Part shown: one piece after another, positions 25,385-33,283 of the stretch
Layout of the letters: every line of letters begins with the position of its first letter
How positions within the stretch are numbered: position 1 is the stretch's first letter
DNA from: Haloplanus salinarum
GTDB taxonomy: Archaea; Halobacteriota; Halobacteria; Halobacteriales; Haloferacaceae
Length of the DNA stretch: 64,000 bases
Assembly (NCBI RefSeq): GCF_024498175.1
Contig: NZ_CP101823.1
Span: 1,674,001-1,738,000, forward strand
Direction: 5' to 3'
Made by a program: the position numbers and the translations under genes
Notes under the pieces: generated by a model
What the model was told of the DNA's origin: nothing
The model's input: the letters and a program-made list of their open reading frames with translations, nothing else
Database searches by the model: none

Positions 25385-26443
25385 TCAGTCGGCCTCGATG
25401 CCGCGGGTTTCGTCCGCCGCCGGCGCGTCGACGATGTCGGGCGACCGTTCGCTCGCCCGGCGCCGCAGGGTCGGGAGGTCGACCGACTCGCTGCCGATCA
25501 CCGCGAAGCCGGCGAAGACCGTCAGGAACCCGACGACCGCGGCCGTCGAGATGGTCTCCCCGAGGAACGCCCACCCGCCGATGGCGGCGATTACGGGAAC
25601 CAGGTAGAAGACCAGGTTCGACCGGATGGCCCCCGCGGCGTCCAGGAGACCGAAGTAGGCGATGTAGGCCACCCCACCGGCGAGGAGGCCGACGTAGGCG
25701 AGGGCTGCGACGGCCTCGGGCGTCCACGCGATGGCGGCGGGTGACTCGCCGGCACCCAGGCTGAACAGGTGACAGCAGAGCGCCGCGATGGGGAGCCCCC
25801 AGGCGGTCCGTACCGTACTGGACAGGCCGCCGCCCGACCACCGGATCAGGACGCTGCCCAGGGCGCCGCTCACCGCACCCGCAAAGAGGATGGCCTTGCC
25901 CAGGCTGCCGGCCATCAGCGTCGCCGGATCGGGGTTGACGACTAGCGCGACGCCGACGAACCCCAGCGCCATGCCGCCGACGCCGCGGAGCGAGAGCCGT
26001 TCGTCGGCCAGCAAGAGCGACGCGAAGACGGGCGTCAGGATGGGGTTGAGGCTGAACACGATGGCGGCGACGGCGCTCGTGGTGTACTCCTGGCCCACGA
26101 ACAGCAAGGCGTTCGTGATCCCGATGGCGAACACGCCGGTCGCGAGGATACCGGCCGCGTCCCGCCACGTCCGAGGGACGAGGTTCGCCCGCTCCGTCGT
26201 CAGCGCCGCGTAGCCGAGGAGGGCCACCGCCGCGACGTCGAACCGGAGCGCGACGAAAAGCAGGGGCGGGAAGTACGCGAGTCCGGCCTTGGCCGCCACG
26301 AAGGTCCCTCCGAAGAGGACGCCCGTGACCGCGAAGGCCAGAAGCGAGCGGCGATCCGCCGCGCTCACTCTCCGCCCCCAGCGAAGGTCCGTTCGCCGCC
26401 CGTTCCGCAGATCGAGATCCGCCGTCGTCGGTTCATAGCTCAC
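25385..26443 (-). CDS. EamA/DMT-family transporter
   Basis: This roughly 352-residue membrane protein has ten helices in two EamA repeats (GVLFGGTFVAAKAGLAYFPPL... and ...YVGLLAGGVAYIAYFGLLDAAGA). Relatives export metabolites or amino acids; the substrate is not predictable. GTG 26443 is preferred because a TATA-like element lies about 24 bp upstream; GTG 26368, at VSAADRRSLLAFAV, gives 327 residues and is an alternative. The protein ends in a soluble charged tail. It is divergent from the FilR1-type regulator, which may control it. Confidence 0.75.
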   Translation of the reverse strand: MSYEPTTADLDLRNGRRTDLRWGRRVSAADRRSLLAFAVTGVLFGGTFVAAKAGLAYFPPLLFVALRFDVAAVALLGYAALTTERANLVPRTWRDAAGILATGVFAIGITNALLFVGQEYTTSAVAAIVFSLNPILTPVFASLLLADERLSLRGVGGMALGFVGVALVVNPDPATLMAGSLGKAILFAGAVSGALGSVLIRWSGGGLSSTVRTAWGLPIAALCCHLFSLGAGESPAAIAWTPEAVAALAYVGLLAGGVAYIAYFGLLDAAGAIRSNLVFYLVPVIAAIGGWAFLGETISTAAVVGFLTVFAGFAVIGSESVDLPTLRRRASERSPDIVDAPAADETRGIEAD

Positions 26444-26462
26444 CGTACGCGACGGAGCCCTA

Positions 26463-26472
26463 TAGTTTAATT
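26463..26472 (-). promoter_or_regulatory. TATA-like box of the EamA gene
   Basis: The minus strand reads a TTAAACTATA-like run here in an A/T-rich island (to about 26495) between two divergent genes. The spacing supports transcription starting at the GTG at 26443. Confidence 0.45.
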
Positions 26473-26581
26473 CGTAAAAATTTTCACGATAAGAAAGGAG
26501 CGCAGTCCGTCCGATCCGTTCGTGAGGTGCAACGATTTCAGGGGGCGAAAGTGGTTTGTCGTCACGGGGACGACTGCGATC

Positions 26582-27376
26582 ATGGAGTCCGCACTGTCGG
26601 AGATCGAGTTCCTGGCGCTCTCGCCGAACCGGGTGGCTGTCCTCCGACGGCTCGCGGAGGAGTCCCACACGCGCACGGACCTCGCGGTGGCGACGGGCGC
26701 CTCCCAGGCGACGCTCGGGCGGATCCTACGGGACTTCGAGGAGCGGTCGTGGATCCGGCGGGTCGAGGGTGGGTACGCCGCCACCGCGACGGGCGAACTG
26801 ATCGCGGACGGCTTCCTCGATCTGCTGGCGATCCTGGAGATCGAGGGCGAACTCCGGCCGATCGTCCGCTATCTTCCGACCGACGAACTCGGCTTCGACC
26901 TGCGGCGGTTCGAGGACGCGACGATCACCGTCCCGAGCGGCACGAAGCCGAACGCGCCGGTCAAGCGGGTGCTCGATTTCCTCCGGACCGCCGCGGACGT
27001 GCGGGTGTTCTCCCACGCGTTCAACGAGGGGAGCCTCCGGGTGATCGAGGAGCGGGTGAGCGCCGGCGAGACGACCTTCGAGGGCGTCTTCTCGCGGAGC
27101 GCTTTGGACGCCGTCGCCGACGACGCCGGCCTCCGTCGCCGTCTCGGCTCGCTGATCGATACCTCGTCGGCGACGGTGCGGGTCCGCGACGGCGAGATTC
27201 CGCTGGCGGTGACCGTCGCGGACGGCGCGGTCCACATGCTTCTGCGGGACGAGAACGGCATCCTGCAGGCGTCGGTCGACACCGACGACCCGGCGGTTCG
27301 CGACTGGGCACGCGAGACCTTCGAAGCGTACTGGGAGACCGCCGAGCGGGTCGATCCGGACGAACTCACCCACTGA
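26582..27376 (+). CDS. Winged-helix regulator with FilR1 (DUF1724)-type C-terminal domain
   Basis: The 264-residue protein has an N-terminal winged helix-turn-helix (about 1-70; SPNRVAVLRRLAEESHTRTDLAVATGASQATLGRILRD, then a wing GGYAATATGELIADGF). The C-terminal domain (IVRYLPTDELGFDLRRFEDATITVP, then VLDFLRTAADVRVFSHAFNEGS) is the one called methanogenesis regulatory / FilR1 in archaea. Many such pairs occur in haloarchaea, and the signals are mostly unknown. ATG 26582 is the usual start; an earlier GTG would add about 20 residues. It is divergent from the EamA transporter. Confidence 0.75.
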   Translation: MESALSEIEFLALSPNRVAVLRRLAEESHTRTDLAVATGASQATLGRILRDFEERSWIRRVEGGYAATATGELIADGFLDLLAILEIEGELRPIVRYLPTDELGFDLRRFEDATITVPSGTKPNAPVKRVLDFLRTAADVRVFSHAFNEGSLRVIEERVSAGETTFEGVFSRSALDAVADDAGLRRRLGSLIDTSSATVRVRDGEIPLAVTVADGAVHMLLRDENGILQASVDTDDPAVRDWARETFEAYWETAERVDPDELTH

Positions 27377-27435
27377 GTCGAGCACCGGTCGGTGGGGCAG
27401 CGGTTCCCGTCCACCCGAACACGCGACGCCGCCGG

Positions 27436-27549
27436 TCAGGACCGGGAGCGTCGATAGTTGACCAGCCGTCCCCCGCAGGTCGGACAGGTCACCCGAAACG
27501 GCCCCGCCTCGATCTCCCGGTCGCACCCCGGACAGACGTAGCGTGCCAT
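27436..27549 (-). CDS. 37-residue zinc-ribbon protein
   Basis: The very small protein starts MARYVCPGCDREIEAGPFRV and continues TCPTCGGRLVNYRRS, giving two CPxC pairs, a complete minimal zinc ribbon. A TATA-like ATAATTAA at 27572-27579 lies 23-30 bp before its ATG, predicting a leaderless mRNA. Similar rubrerythrin-like or RpoP-like micro-proteins are widespread in haloarchaea; function unknown. It converges with the FilR1 regulator gene 59 bp away. Confidence 0.75.
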   Translation of the reverse strand: MARYVCPGCDREIEAGPFRVTCPTCGGRLVNYRRSRS

Positions 27550-27698
27550 CGTCACGGCCTATACGTCCACGATAATTAACGTTTTCGTCGTGTTCGATCA
27601 CACACATACTGATTCTCGCAATATAGACGGACGATCGGTCAGGTTCGTCGCCGCCGAGGGACCGGAAACACTTAGCACGCGCCCGCGGAGATAATCGT

Positions 27699-28349
27699 AT
27701 GGTTCAGTTGCGGTCCTGTTACTTCTGTGGCGGCGTCGGCGACTCGCTTCGCGAGTACGAGGTGGTGCCGGAGCGCCTCGACACCGGCGGCGACGGCCGG
27801 TCGGCGGTCCTGTGTTCGACCTGTCACGAGAAACTCCGCCGGATGCTCGAACCGCTGGCCGGGGAATCCGCGTCGACGGCGGGGACGGCCGATCCCGAGC
27901 CCGCGTCGCTCCAGGAGGTCACTTTCGCGTCCGACGCCGGGGACGACGCGTCGGCGGATACGACGGATGCAGGCCTCGGGGACCGGGCCGGCGGGCCGTC
28001 CGAAGCGGCGAGTGACGCCGGCGAGACGGCATCGGAGTCGACGAGCGAGACGGCATCGGAGTCGACGAGCGAGACGGCATCGGAGTCGGCGGATCGGGAA
28101 GACGACGAACGGGAGCGATCCACGACGACGAGCGAGTCGGACCCCGACGGCGACGTCCCCGAGGAGTATTACACGGTGCTTCGCCTCCTCCAGAACCGCG
28201 AGTTCCCGATGGAACGGGCCACATTGGTCGACATCGTGACGGGTGCGTACGACGTGTCGGAACCCCAGTGCGAGCGCATCCTCGAGACGGCAGTCGAACG
28301 TGGCGTCCTGGTCACGGACGGGTCGACTCTCGACCTCGGGCGAAGCTGA
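27699..28349 (+). CDS. Zinc-ribbon / winged-helix hypothetical protein
   Basis: The 216-residue protein has an N-terminal zinc ribbon (CYFCGG at 7-12 and CSTCHEKL at about 39-46), a long acidic Ser/Thr/Glu linker (about 55-150) with three tandem repeats, and a C-terminal helical domain (YYTVLRLLQNREFPMERATLVDIVTGAYDVSEPQ) that looks like a winged helix. It may be a DNA-binding or adaptor protein. The ATG lies about 25 bp after a TATA-like ACACTTAGCA. No characterised homologue is recognised. Confidence 0.6.
   Translation: MVQLRSCYFCGGVGDSLREYEVVPERLDTGGDGRSAVLCSTCHEKLRRMLEPLAGESASTAGTADPEPASLQEVTFASDAGDDASADTTDAGLGDRAGGPSEAASDAGETASESTSETASESTSETASESADREDDERERSTTTSESDPDGDVPEEYYTVLRLLQNREFPMERATLVDIVTGAYDVSEPQCERILETAVERGVLVTDGSTLDLGRS
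28021..28092 (+). repeat. Three tandem 24-bp repeats in the linker
   Basis: The unit starting GCGAGACGGCATCGGAGTCG begins at 28021, 28045 and 28069 and encodes SETASEST-like octapeptides. The copies are nearly identical, so the linker length is likely to vary between strains. Confidence 0.8.
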
Positions 28350-28405
28350 CGGAGAACACGAACAATTATGCATGATAATCGATAACGTGGGGGTGGTGGT
28401 GACGC

Positions 28406-28609
28406 ATGAGCCTCATGGACAAGGTGAAAGAACTGTTGGTACCCGACGACGAGGAGACAGTTCTCTACGACTACGAGTGTCAGGATTGCGGTACGACATT
28501 CACGACCAACGCGGAGGCTGACGAAGCGACGTGTGAGGAGTGTGGCTCGTCCGACCTGGAGGAGGTCGGCCGGATGTACGCGGGCGGCGGCGGCGGCGCG
28601 CCCGGGTGA
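28406..28609 (+). CDS. 67-residue zinc-ribbon protein
   Basis: The protein MSLMDKVKELLVPDDEETVL has a short helix followed by YECQDCGTTFTTNAEADEATCEECGSSDLEEVGRM, with two CxxC pairs forming an FmdB-like zinc ribbon, and a Gly tail. Upstream, GGTGGTGA at about 28395-28402 resembles a Shine-Dalgarno site, so unlike many neighbours this mRNA probably has a leader. Function unknown. It converges with the next gene, leaving two bases between stops. Confidence 0.65.
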   Translation: MSLMDKVKELLVPDDEETVLYDYECQDCGTTFTTNAEADEATCEECGSSDLEEVGRMYAGGGGGAPG

Positions 28610-28611
28610 GG

Positions 28612-29898
28612 CTACGCGTCGGCGTCGCTTCCCGGGAGCCGCCCCGGATCGCCCGAGCGGAGGATGTACTCGATGGCGATTCCGTTGAGCGGCGACCCCG
28701 CCTCGGCGGCGTGGTTCCGCGCCAGGTGGAAGTACCGCTCCGTGATGCCGACGACGTTCTCGTAGGCCGTCGCGTCGTCGTCCGTGAGGGCGTACTCGGC
28801 GGTGACGGGCGTGAGCTGTCCCTCGGCCACGTCGTCGCGGTAGTCGTCGACGTCGTCGAGCCAGATCTGTGCGCCGATGATCGCGAGGACGATGGACGTC
28901 CCGAACGCGGCGGGAATCTCGAAGCCGATGCCGCGGTAGGCGTCCAACATCCCGCGGTAGATGACGCCCACGCGGTCGTACTGGGTCCGGAGGTACGGGA
29001 GGTCCCGCTCGTCGCCCTCGAAGGGGGCGTCCTCGGGGACGGACGCGAACTTGTACTCGGACTCGATACGCTCGACGGCGTCGGCGTCGCCGTCGAGGGC
29101 GTCGGCGAGCAGTTCGCGGAACCGGTCGTCCTGCTCCTGGTGGGCCTCGGATCGCTCGACGGCGTCGTCGTAGGCGACCCGCACCGCGTCGGGGGCCCGG
29201 TCGAACGCCGCCTCGACGACGGACTGGAGGTGTGCCTGGGCGGCCACCGCGACGCGCTCCCGGTCGACCTCCGTCCCGCCGTCGACGCGGACCTCGAAGT
29301 CCTCGAACTCGTCGTCGTTGATGGCATCGCGCATGTCGCCGTCGAGCAGCGCCTGGACGATGAGCGCGGTTGCCTCCTCGGCGCGTTCGACGTACTCCCT
29401 GGCCTCGCGGTTGGCGGCCGCAGAGGGGTCGACACGGCCCAGTCGGCCGCGCAGGCCGGTTGCCCCGTCGGCGACGGGGTCGTACCCGGCCGTCGAGCGT
29501 GCGATGGCCCGCCGGTACAGGTAGCCGAGCGTTAGCTCCGCCGGGAGCGTGAGTTTCGTCTCGTACTCGAAGTCGACCGTCTCGACGCCCAGTTCCGCGG
29601 CGACGGCGTCCTCGATGTCGGCGTACACGTCGTCGAGGATTGCCTCGAGCGTGTCGTCGACGGCCGACTTGATCCGGAGCGCGCGGTAGTCGAAGCGACC
29701 GCTCTCGGCGTAGTAGCCCAGGATCGCCCGCTGGGCGGTCGACAGGCGGTCGGTCGCGGCGAGACGGCGGGCGACGGCCCGCGGCGGCGACCGGATCACC
29801 GCTGCGGGCGCCCGGTCGGCGTCCCGGCCACCCCCTCCACCTCCCGACGGTTGACTCGGAGCCTCATGGGGCGAAGGGTCCCCGGCGACGGGTATCAA
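28612..29898 (-). CDS. Uncharacterised helical protein with a D-rich motif
   Basis: The 428-residue acidic, mostly helical protein is not recognised. Near its C-terminus a hydrophobic helix (GTSIVLAIIGAQIW) runs directly into LDDVDDYRDDVAEGQLTP, a pattern reminiscent of the second aspartate-rich helix of class I isoprenoid synthases (FQxxDDxxD). No clear first DDxxD motif was seen, so an enzymatic role is speculative. The N-terminal 40 residues are low-complexity Gly/Pro and the true start may lie further in, for example near residue 30. It is divergent from the AspA-like gene. Confidence 0.55.
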   Translation of the reverse strand: MIPVAGDPSPHEAPSQPSGGGGGGRDADRAPAAVIRSPPRAVARRLAATDRLSTAQRAILGYYAESGRFDYRALRIKSAVDDTLEAILDDVYADIEDAVAAELGVETVDFEYETKLTLPAELTLGYLYRRAIARSTAGYDPVADGATGLRGRLGRVDPSAAANREAREYVERAEEATALIVQALLDGDMRDAINDDEFEDFEVRVDGGTEVDRERVAVAAQAHLQSVVEAAFDRAPDAVRVAYDDAVERSEAHQEQDDRFRELLADALDGDADAVERIESEYKFASVPEDAPFEGDERDLPYLRTQYDRVGVIYRGMLDAYRGIGFEIPAAFGTSIVLAIIGAQIWLDDVDDYRDDVAEGQLTPVTAEYALTDDDATAYENVVGITERYFHLARNHAAEAGSPLNGIAIEYILRSGDPGRLPGSDADA

Positions 29899-29958
29899 CC
29901 TTGTTATCGTCGGGAGCGATGGGACAGCTTTTCGGGGCCGGATATCCCACTAGCGGCC

Positions 29959-30801
29959 ATGCAGGTCCACACGGTCGGTGACGGGGCCCCCGAGGTCGCG
30001 GTCGTCGGCGCGGTCCACGGGGACGAGCCCTGTGGCGCCCGTGCGATCGAGCGCTTCCTCGAATCCGAGCCCGACGTCGACCGCCCGGCGAAGTTGATCG
30101 TCGCCAACGAGCACGCCCTGGAGCGGGGGGTCCGGTACGTCGATACGGACCTCAACCGGTGTCTGCCCGGCGACCCCGAGAGCGACCAGTACGAGGAGCG
30201 ACTGGCCGCCGAACTCATGGACGAGGTGCGGGGCTGTGTCACACTCGGCATCCACTCGACCGTCTCCTACGACCGCCCCTTCGCCAACGTGGCATATCTG
30301 AACGAGCGGAAACGCGAGGCCGTCGCCCACCTGCCCGTCGAGTCCGTCGTCGACTTCACCGTCGTCGCCGACGGCCGCTCGGTCGAACTGCCCGGGTTCG
30401 TCGACATCGAGGCGGGCCACCAGGGCTCGGCTGCCGCCGTCGACAACGCCTACGACTGTCTGGTCGCCTTCCTCCAAACCGCGGACGTCCTCCCGGGCGA
30501 CCCCCCCGCGCCCGATCCGGACGTCTACGAGGTGACCGAACCCATCTACAAGGAACCGGGACGGACCTACCGGTTCCGCGGTGAGAACTTCGAGCGCGTG
30601 CCCGCCGGCGAGCGGTTCGCGACGGTCGACGGCGAGGACCTGGTCGCCGACGAGGAGTTCTGGCCCGTCCTCATGTCCGGCGACGGCCACGACGTCCTCC
30701 TCGGCTACCGGTCGACCCACCGGGGACCGCTGTCGACCCTCCCCGAACCGGAGCACGGGGACGCGACCGCGGATCCGCCAGCCGACGAGGCGACCGACTA
30801 G
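29959..30801 (+). CDS. Succinylglutamate desuccinylase / aspartoacylase-family protein
   Basis: The 280-residue protein has the zinc carboxypeptidase-like motif VVGAVHGDEPCG (H and E ligands) and a downstream LGIHST histidine, as in AstE/AspA proteins that hydrolyse N-acyl amino acids. DTDLNRCLPGD is the substrate-binding Arg segment. The natural substrate in haloarchaea is not established. ATG 29959 (MQVHTVGDG) is chosen over an earlier frame start inside the divergent promoter. The C-terminal 20 residues are an acidic, disordered tail. Confidence 0.8.
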   Translation: MQVHTVGDGAPEVAVVGAVHGDEPCGARAIERFLESEPDVDRPAKLIVANEHALERGVRYVDTDLNRCLPGDPESDQYEERLAAELMDEVRGCVTLGIHSTVSYDRPFANVAYLNERKREAVAHLPVESVVDFTVVADGRSVELPGFVDIEAGHQGSAAAVDNAYDCLVAFLQTADVLPGDPPAPDPDVYEVTEPIYKEPGRTYRFRGENFERVPAGERFATVDGEDLVADEEFWPVLMSGDGHDVLLGYRSTHRGPLSTLPEPEHGDATADPPADEATD

Positions 30802-30907
30802 TCCCCGACGGTCGACGGCCCGGTCACGGTCGCGGACTGGCGACCGAGCCCGAAGGAGTTACAGCGGTGGCGAGGCGACAGCCCGAGGCTTTAGCCGTGG
30901 GAGGACG

Positions 30908-31777
30908 TCAGAGGTAGCCCTCGATGTGGTCCGCTACCTCGTCGGGGGTGTCGCCGACGGGGACGCCGGCGTCGTTGAGCGCCCGGATCTTGCTCTCGGC
31001 GGTCCCGGTGCCGCTCCCGGAGACGATGGCGCCGGCGTGACCCATGCGCTTGCCCGGCGGGGCCGTCCGGCCGGCGATGAAGGCCGCCACGGGCGTGTCC
31101 ATCTCGGTCGCGATGTACTTCGCGGCCGCCTCCTCGTCCTCGCCACCGATCTCGCCGCACATGGCGATGGCCTCGGTCTCCGGATCGGCCTCGAAGAGTT
31201 CGAGGGCGTCGATGAACGAGGTGCCGATGATCGGGTCGCCGCCGATGCCGATGGCGGTCGTCTGGCCGATGCCGCGGTTCGTCAGGTTGTCGACCACCTG
31301 GTAGGTGAGCGTCCCCGACCGGGAGACGAGGCCGACGTTCCCCGACGAGAAGATGTTGCCGGGCAGGATGCCGAGTTTCGCCTCGCCGGGCGTGATGACG
31401 CCGGGACAGTTCGGGCCGACGAGGTAGGTGTCCGTCTCCGAGAGCCGGCGGTTCACCCTCGCCATGTCCTGGGTCGGGATGCCCTCCGTGATGGCGACGA
31501 CCAAGTCGAGCGAGGTGTCGAGCGCCTCGAACAGCGCGTCGGCGGCGAACGCGGGCGGGACGAAGACCACGGAGGCGTCGGCGTCCTCCCGGCGGACGGC
31601 CTCGTGGACCGTATCGTAGACGGGGACGCCGGCGACCTCCTGGCCGCCCTTGCCGGGGACCGCGCCGGCGACGACGTTCGTGCCGTACTCGATCATCTGC
31701 TCGGCGTGGAACTTCCCCTCCCCACCGGTGATGCCCTGCACGACGACGCGGGTGTCCTCGTCGACCAGGACGCTCAC
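30908..31777 (-). CDS. sucD: Succinate-CoA ligase (ADP/GDP-forming) alpha subunit
   Basis: This 289-residue subunit binds CoA ([31 protein letters not shown]) and carries the phosphorylated histidine in [11 protein letters not shown] (H247). With SucC it interconverts succinyl-CoA and succinate in the TCA cycle. The GTG at 31777 gives the standard family length and overlaps the stop of a 29-codon ORF by four bases (GTGA). An upstream start in this frame would run through that ORF and the end of sucC. Confidence 0.96.
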   Translation of the reverse strand: MSVLVDEDTRVVVQGITGGEGKFHAEQMIEYGTNVVAGAVPGKGGQEVAGVPVYDTVHEAVRREDADASVVFVPPAFAADALFEALDTSLDLVVAITEGIPTQDMARVNRRLSETDTYLVGPNCPGVITPGEAKLGILPGNIFSSGNVGLVSRSGTLTYQVVDNLTNRGIGQTTAIGIGGDPIIGTSFIDALELFEADPETEAIAMCGEIGGEDEEAAAKYIATEMDTPVAAFIAGRTAPPGKRMGHAGAIVSGSGTGTAESKIRALNDAGVPVGDTPDEVADHIEGYL

Positions 31778-31863
31778 GCGAACCACCCCCCGGTGGTGAG
31801 CGTGAGGTCGTCGAGCACAGTCTCGCGAGCACCGCGAGCGAGGAAGCGATCGACGGAACTCAT
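31774..31863 (-). CDS. 29-residue ORF bridging sucC and sucD
   Basis: The ORF begins [20 protein letters not shown] and ends GGWFA. Its ATG overlaps the sucC stop (31860-31863) and its TGA overlaps the sucD GTG (31774-31777), so it fills the gap exactly in one frame with coupling overlaps at both ends. It may be a real small protein, or a relay frame carrying ribosomes from sucC to sucD. No homologue is recognised, and it could be chance. Confidence 0.4.
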   Translation of the reverse strand: MSSVDRFLARGARETVLDDLTLTTGGWFA

Positions 31864-33005
31864 GAATCGACCTCCTCGGCGTTGGCGACGGCACGTTGCA
31901 CCGCGTCCTCTAGGGTCCCCTCGACCTGGACGAGGCTGGTGTCGAGGATCTCCATCCCCTCGCTGGCGTTGGTGCCGGCGAGGCGGACCACGACGGGTTT
32001 GGGGATCTCGTCGAACTGCGAGAGCGCGTCGTTGATGCCGCGGGCCACCTCGTCGCCGCGGGTGATGCCGCCGAAGATGTTGAACACGACCGAGTCGACG
32101 TTGGGGTCTGAGAAGACCATATCGAGGGCGTTGGCGACGCGTTCGGCCTTGGCGCCGCCACCGATGTCGAGGAAGTTCGCGGGGTCGCCGCCGTAGTGGT
32201 CCACGAGATCCAGCGTCGCCATCACGAGGCCGGCACCGTTGCCGATGATGCCGACGTTGCCCGACAGGCGGACGTAGTCGAACCCGTACTCGCCGGCCTT
32301 GCGTTCGAGGTCGTCGGTGTAGGACTCCTCCTCCATGTCCGCGAGGTCGGGGTGGCGAAAGAGCGCGTCGTCGTCGACGTTCAACACGGCGTCCGCGGCG
32401 ACGACGTCGCCGCCGTCGGTCACCATCAGCGGGTTGATCTCGGCCTCGCTCGCGTCCTTACTCTCCCAGAGGTCGTACAGCGTCTCGAGGACGCTCGCGA
32501 CCGCACGGGAGACGTCACGGGGGATCCCCGACTCGTAGACGGCCTTCCGGGCCTGGTAGGGATGGAGACCGAACGCGGGATCGACCGCCTCGCGGGCGAT
32601 GGCCTCGGGCGTCTCCTCGGCGACCGACTCGATGTCGACGCCGCCCTCGGAGGAGACCATCGCGACGGGTTCGCCCTCGCCGCGGTCCATCGTCACGCCG
32701 AGGTAGAGTTCGTTCGTGAAGTCGACGGCCGACTCGACGAGGACGCGGTCGACGTGGTAGCCCTTGAGGTCCATCCCGAGGATGGCGTCGGCGGCCTCCC
32801 GGAGTTCGTCGTCGTCGGTCGCGATCTCGATACCGCCGGCCTTGCCGCGGCCGCCGACGTGGACCTGTGCTTTGACCGCCACCGGGTAGCCGAGTTCGGC
32901 CCCGGCGTCGACGGCCTCGTCGACGCTCGTCGCCAGCCGGGAGTCGGGCGTCGGGATCCCGGCGTCGGCGAAGATACCCTTCGCCTGATACTCGTGGAGT
33001 CTCAT
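31860..33005 (-). CDS. sucC: Succinate-CoA ligase (ADP/GDP-forming) beta subunit
   Basis: The 381-residue ATP-grasp subunit shows [66 protein letters not shown] and [14 protein letters not shown]. It holds the nucleotide and forms the alpha-beta heterotetramer with SucD. The length is standard. It starts the sucC-sORF-sucD operon; no strong TATA element is evident upstream of 33005. Confidence 0.96.
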   Translation of the reverse strand: MRLHEYQAKGIFADAGIPTPDSRLATSVDEAVDAGAELGYPVAVKAQVHVGGRGKAGGIEIATDDDELREAADAILGMDLKGYHVDRVLVESAVDFTNELYLGVTMDRGEGEPVAMVSSEGGVDIESVAEETPEAIAREAVDPAFGLHPYQARKAVYESGIPRDVSRAVASVLETLYDLWESKDASEAEINPLMVTDGGDVVAADAVLNVDDDALFRHPDLADMEEESYTDDLERKAGEYGFDYVRLSGNVGIIGNGAGLVMATLDLVDHYGGDPANFLDIGGGAKAERVANALDMVFSDPNVDSVVFNIFGGITRGDEVARGINDALSQFDEIPKPVVVRLAGTNASEGMEILDTSLVQVEGTLEDAVQRAVANAEEVDS

Positions 33006-33130
33006 GTCGAATCGTCCAGGGGTACCGGCGACCGGGAGTTAGTAGTACCGGTCGAACGGGGCCGTCGCGGCGTCCACGCCGCCGGACCGGCGGCCGATCC
33101 GATCGATCGGACGCGAGACGTCAGTGCGAG

Positions 33131-33283
33131 ATGACCGACGATCCGGCGACGGTCGTGGCCCAGACGGCAGAGCGCGCTCTGGAGGCCGACCCCGCGCGGT
33201 TCCGGCGCAACTTCGGCGCGCTGGAGAACGACGGCCGCCTCCTGCCCGGCGAAGACCGACTCAACCGCATGCCAGACCGATGA
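33131..33283 (+). CDS. 50-residue small acidic protein upstream of an Mrp-DUF2249 gene
   Basis: The ORF starts MTDDPATVVAQTAERALEAD and ends LNRMPDR; its TGA overlaps the ATG of the Mrp gene (33280-33283), a coupling arrangement. It is helical and acidic/basic mixed with no Cys. No family is recognised. The coupling and halophilic-like composition favour a real gene. Confidence 0.5.
   Translation: MTDDPATVVAQTAERALEADPARFRRNFGALENDGRLLPGEDRLNRMPDR

Noticed and set aside
30581-32035. A 484-codon plus-strand frame opposite sucD
   Set aside because: Same reason: no motif, low acidic balance, and it covers sucD and the sucC end on the other strand.
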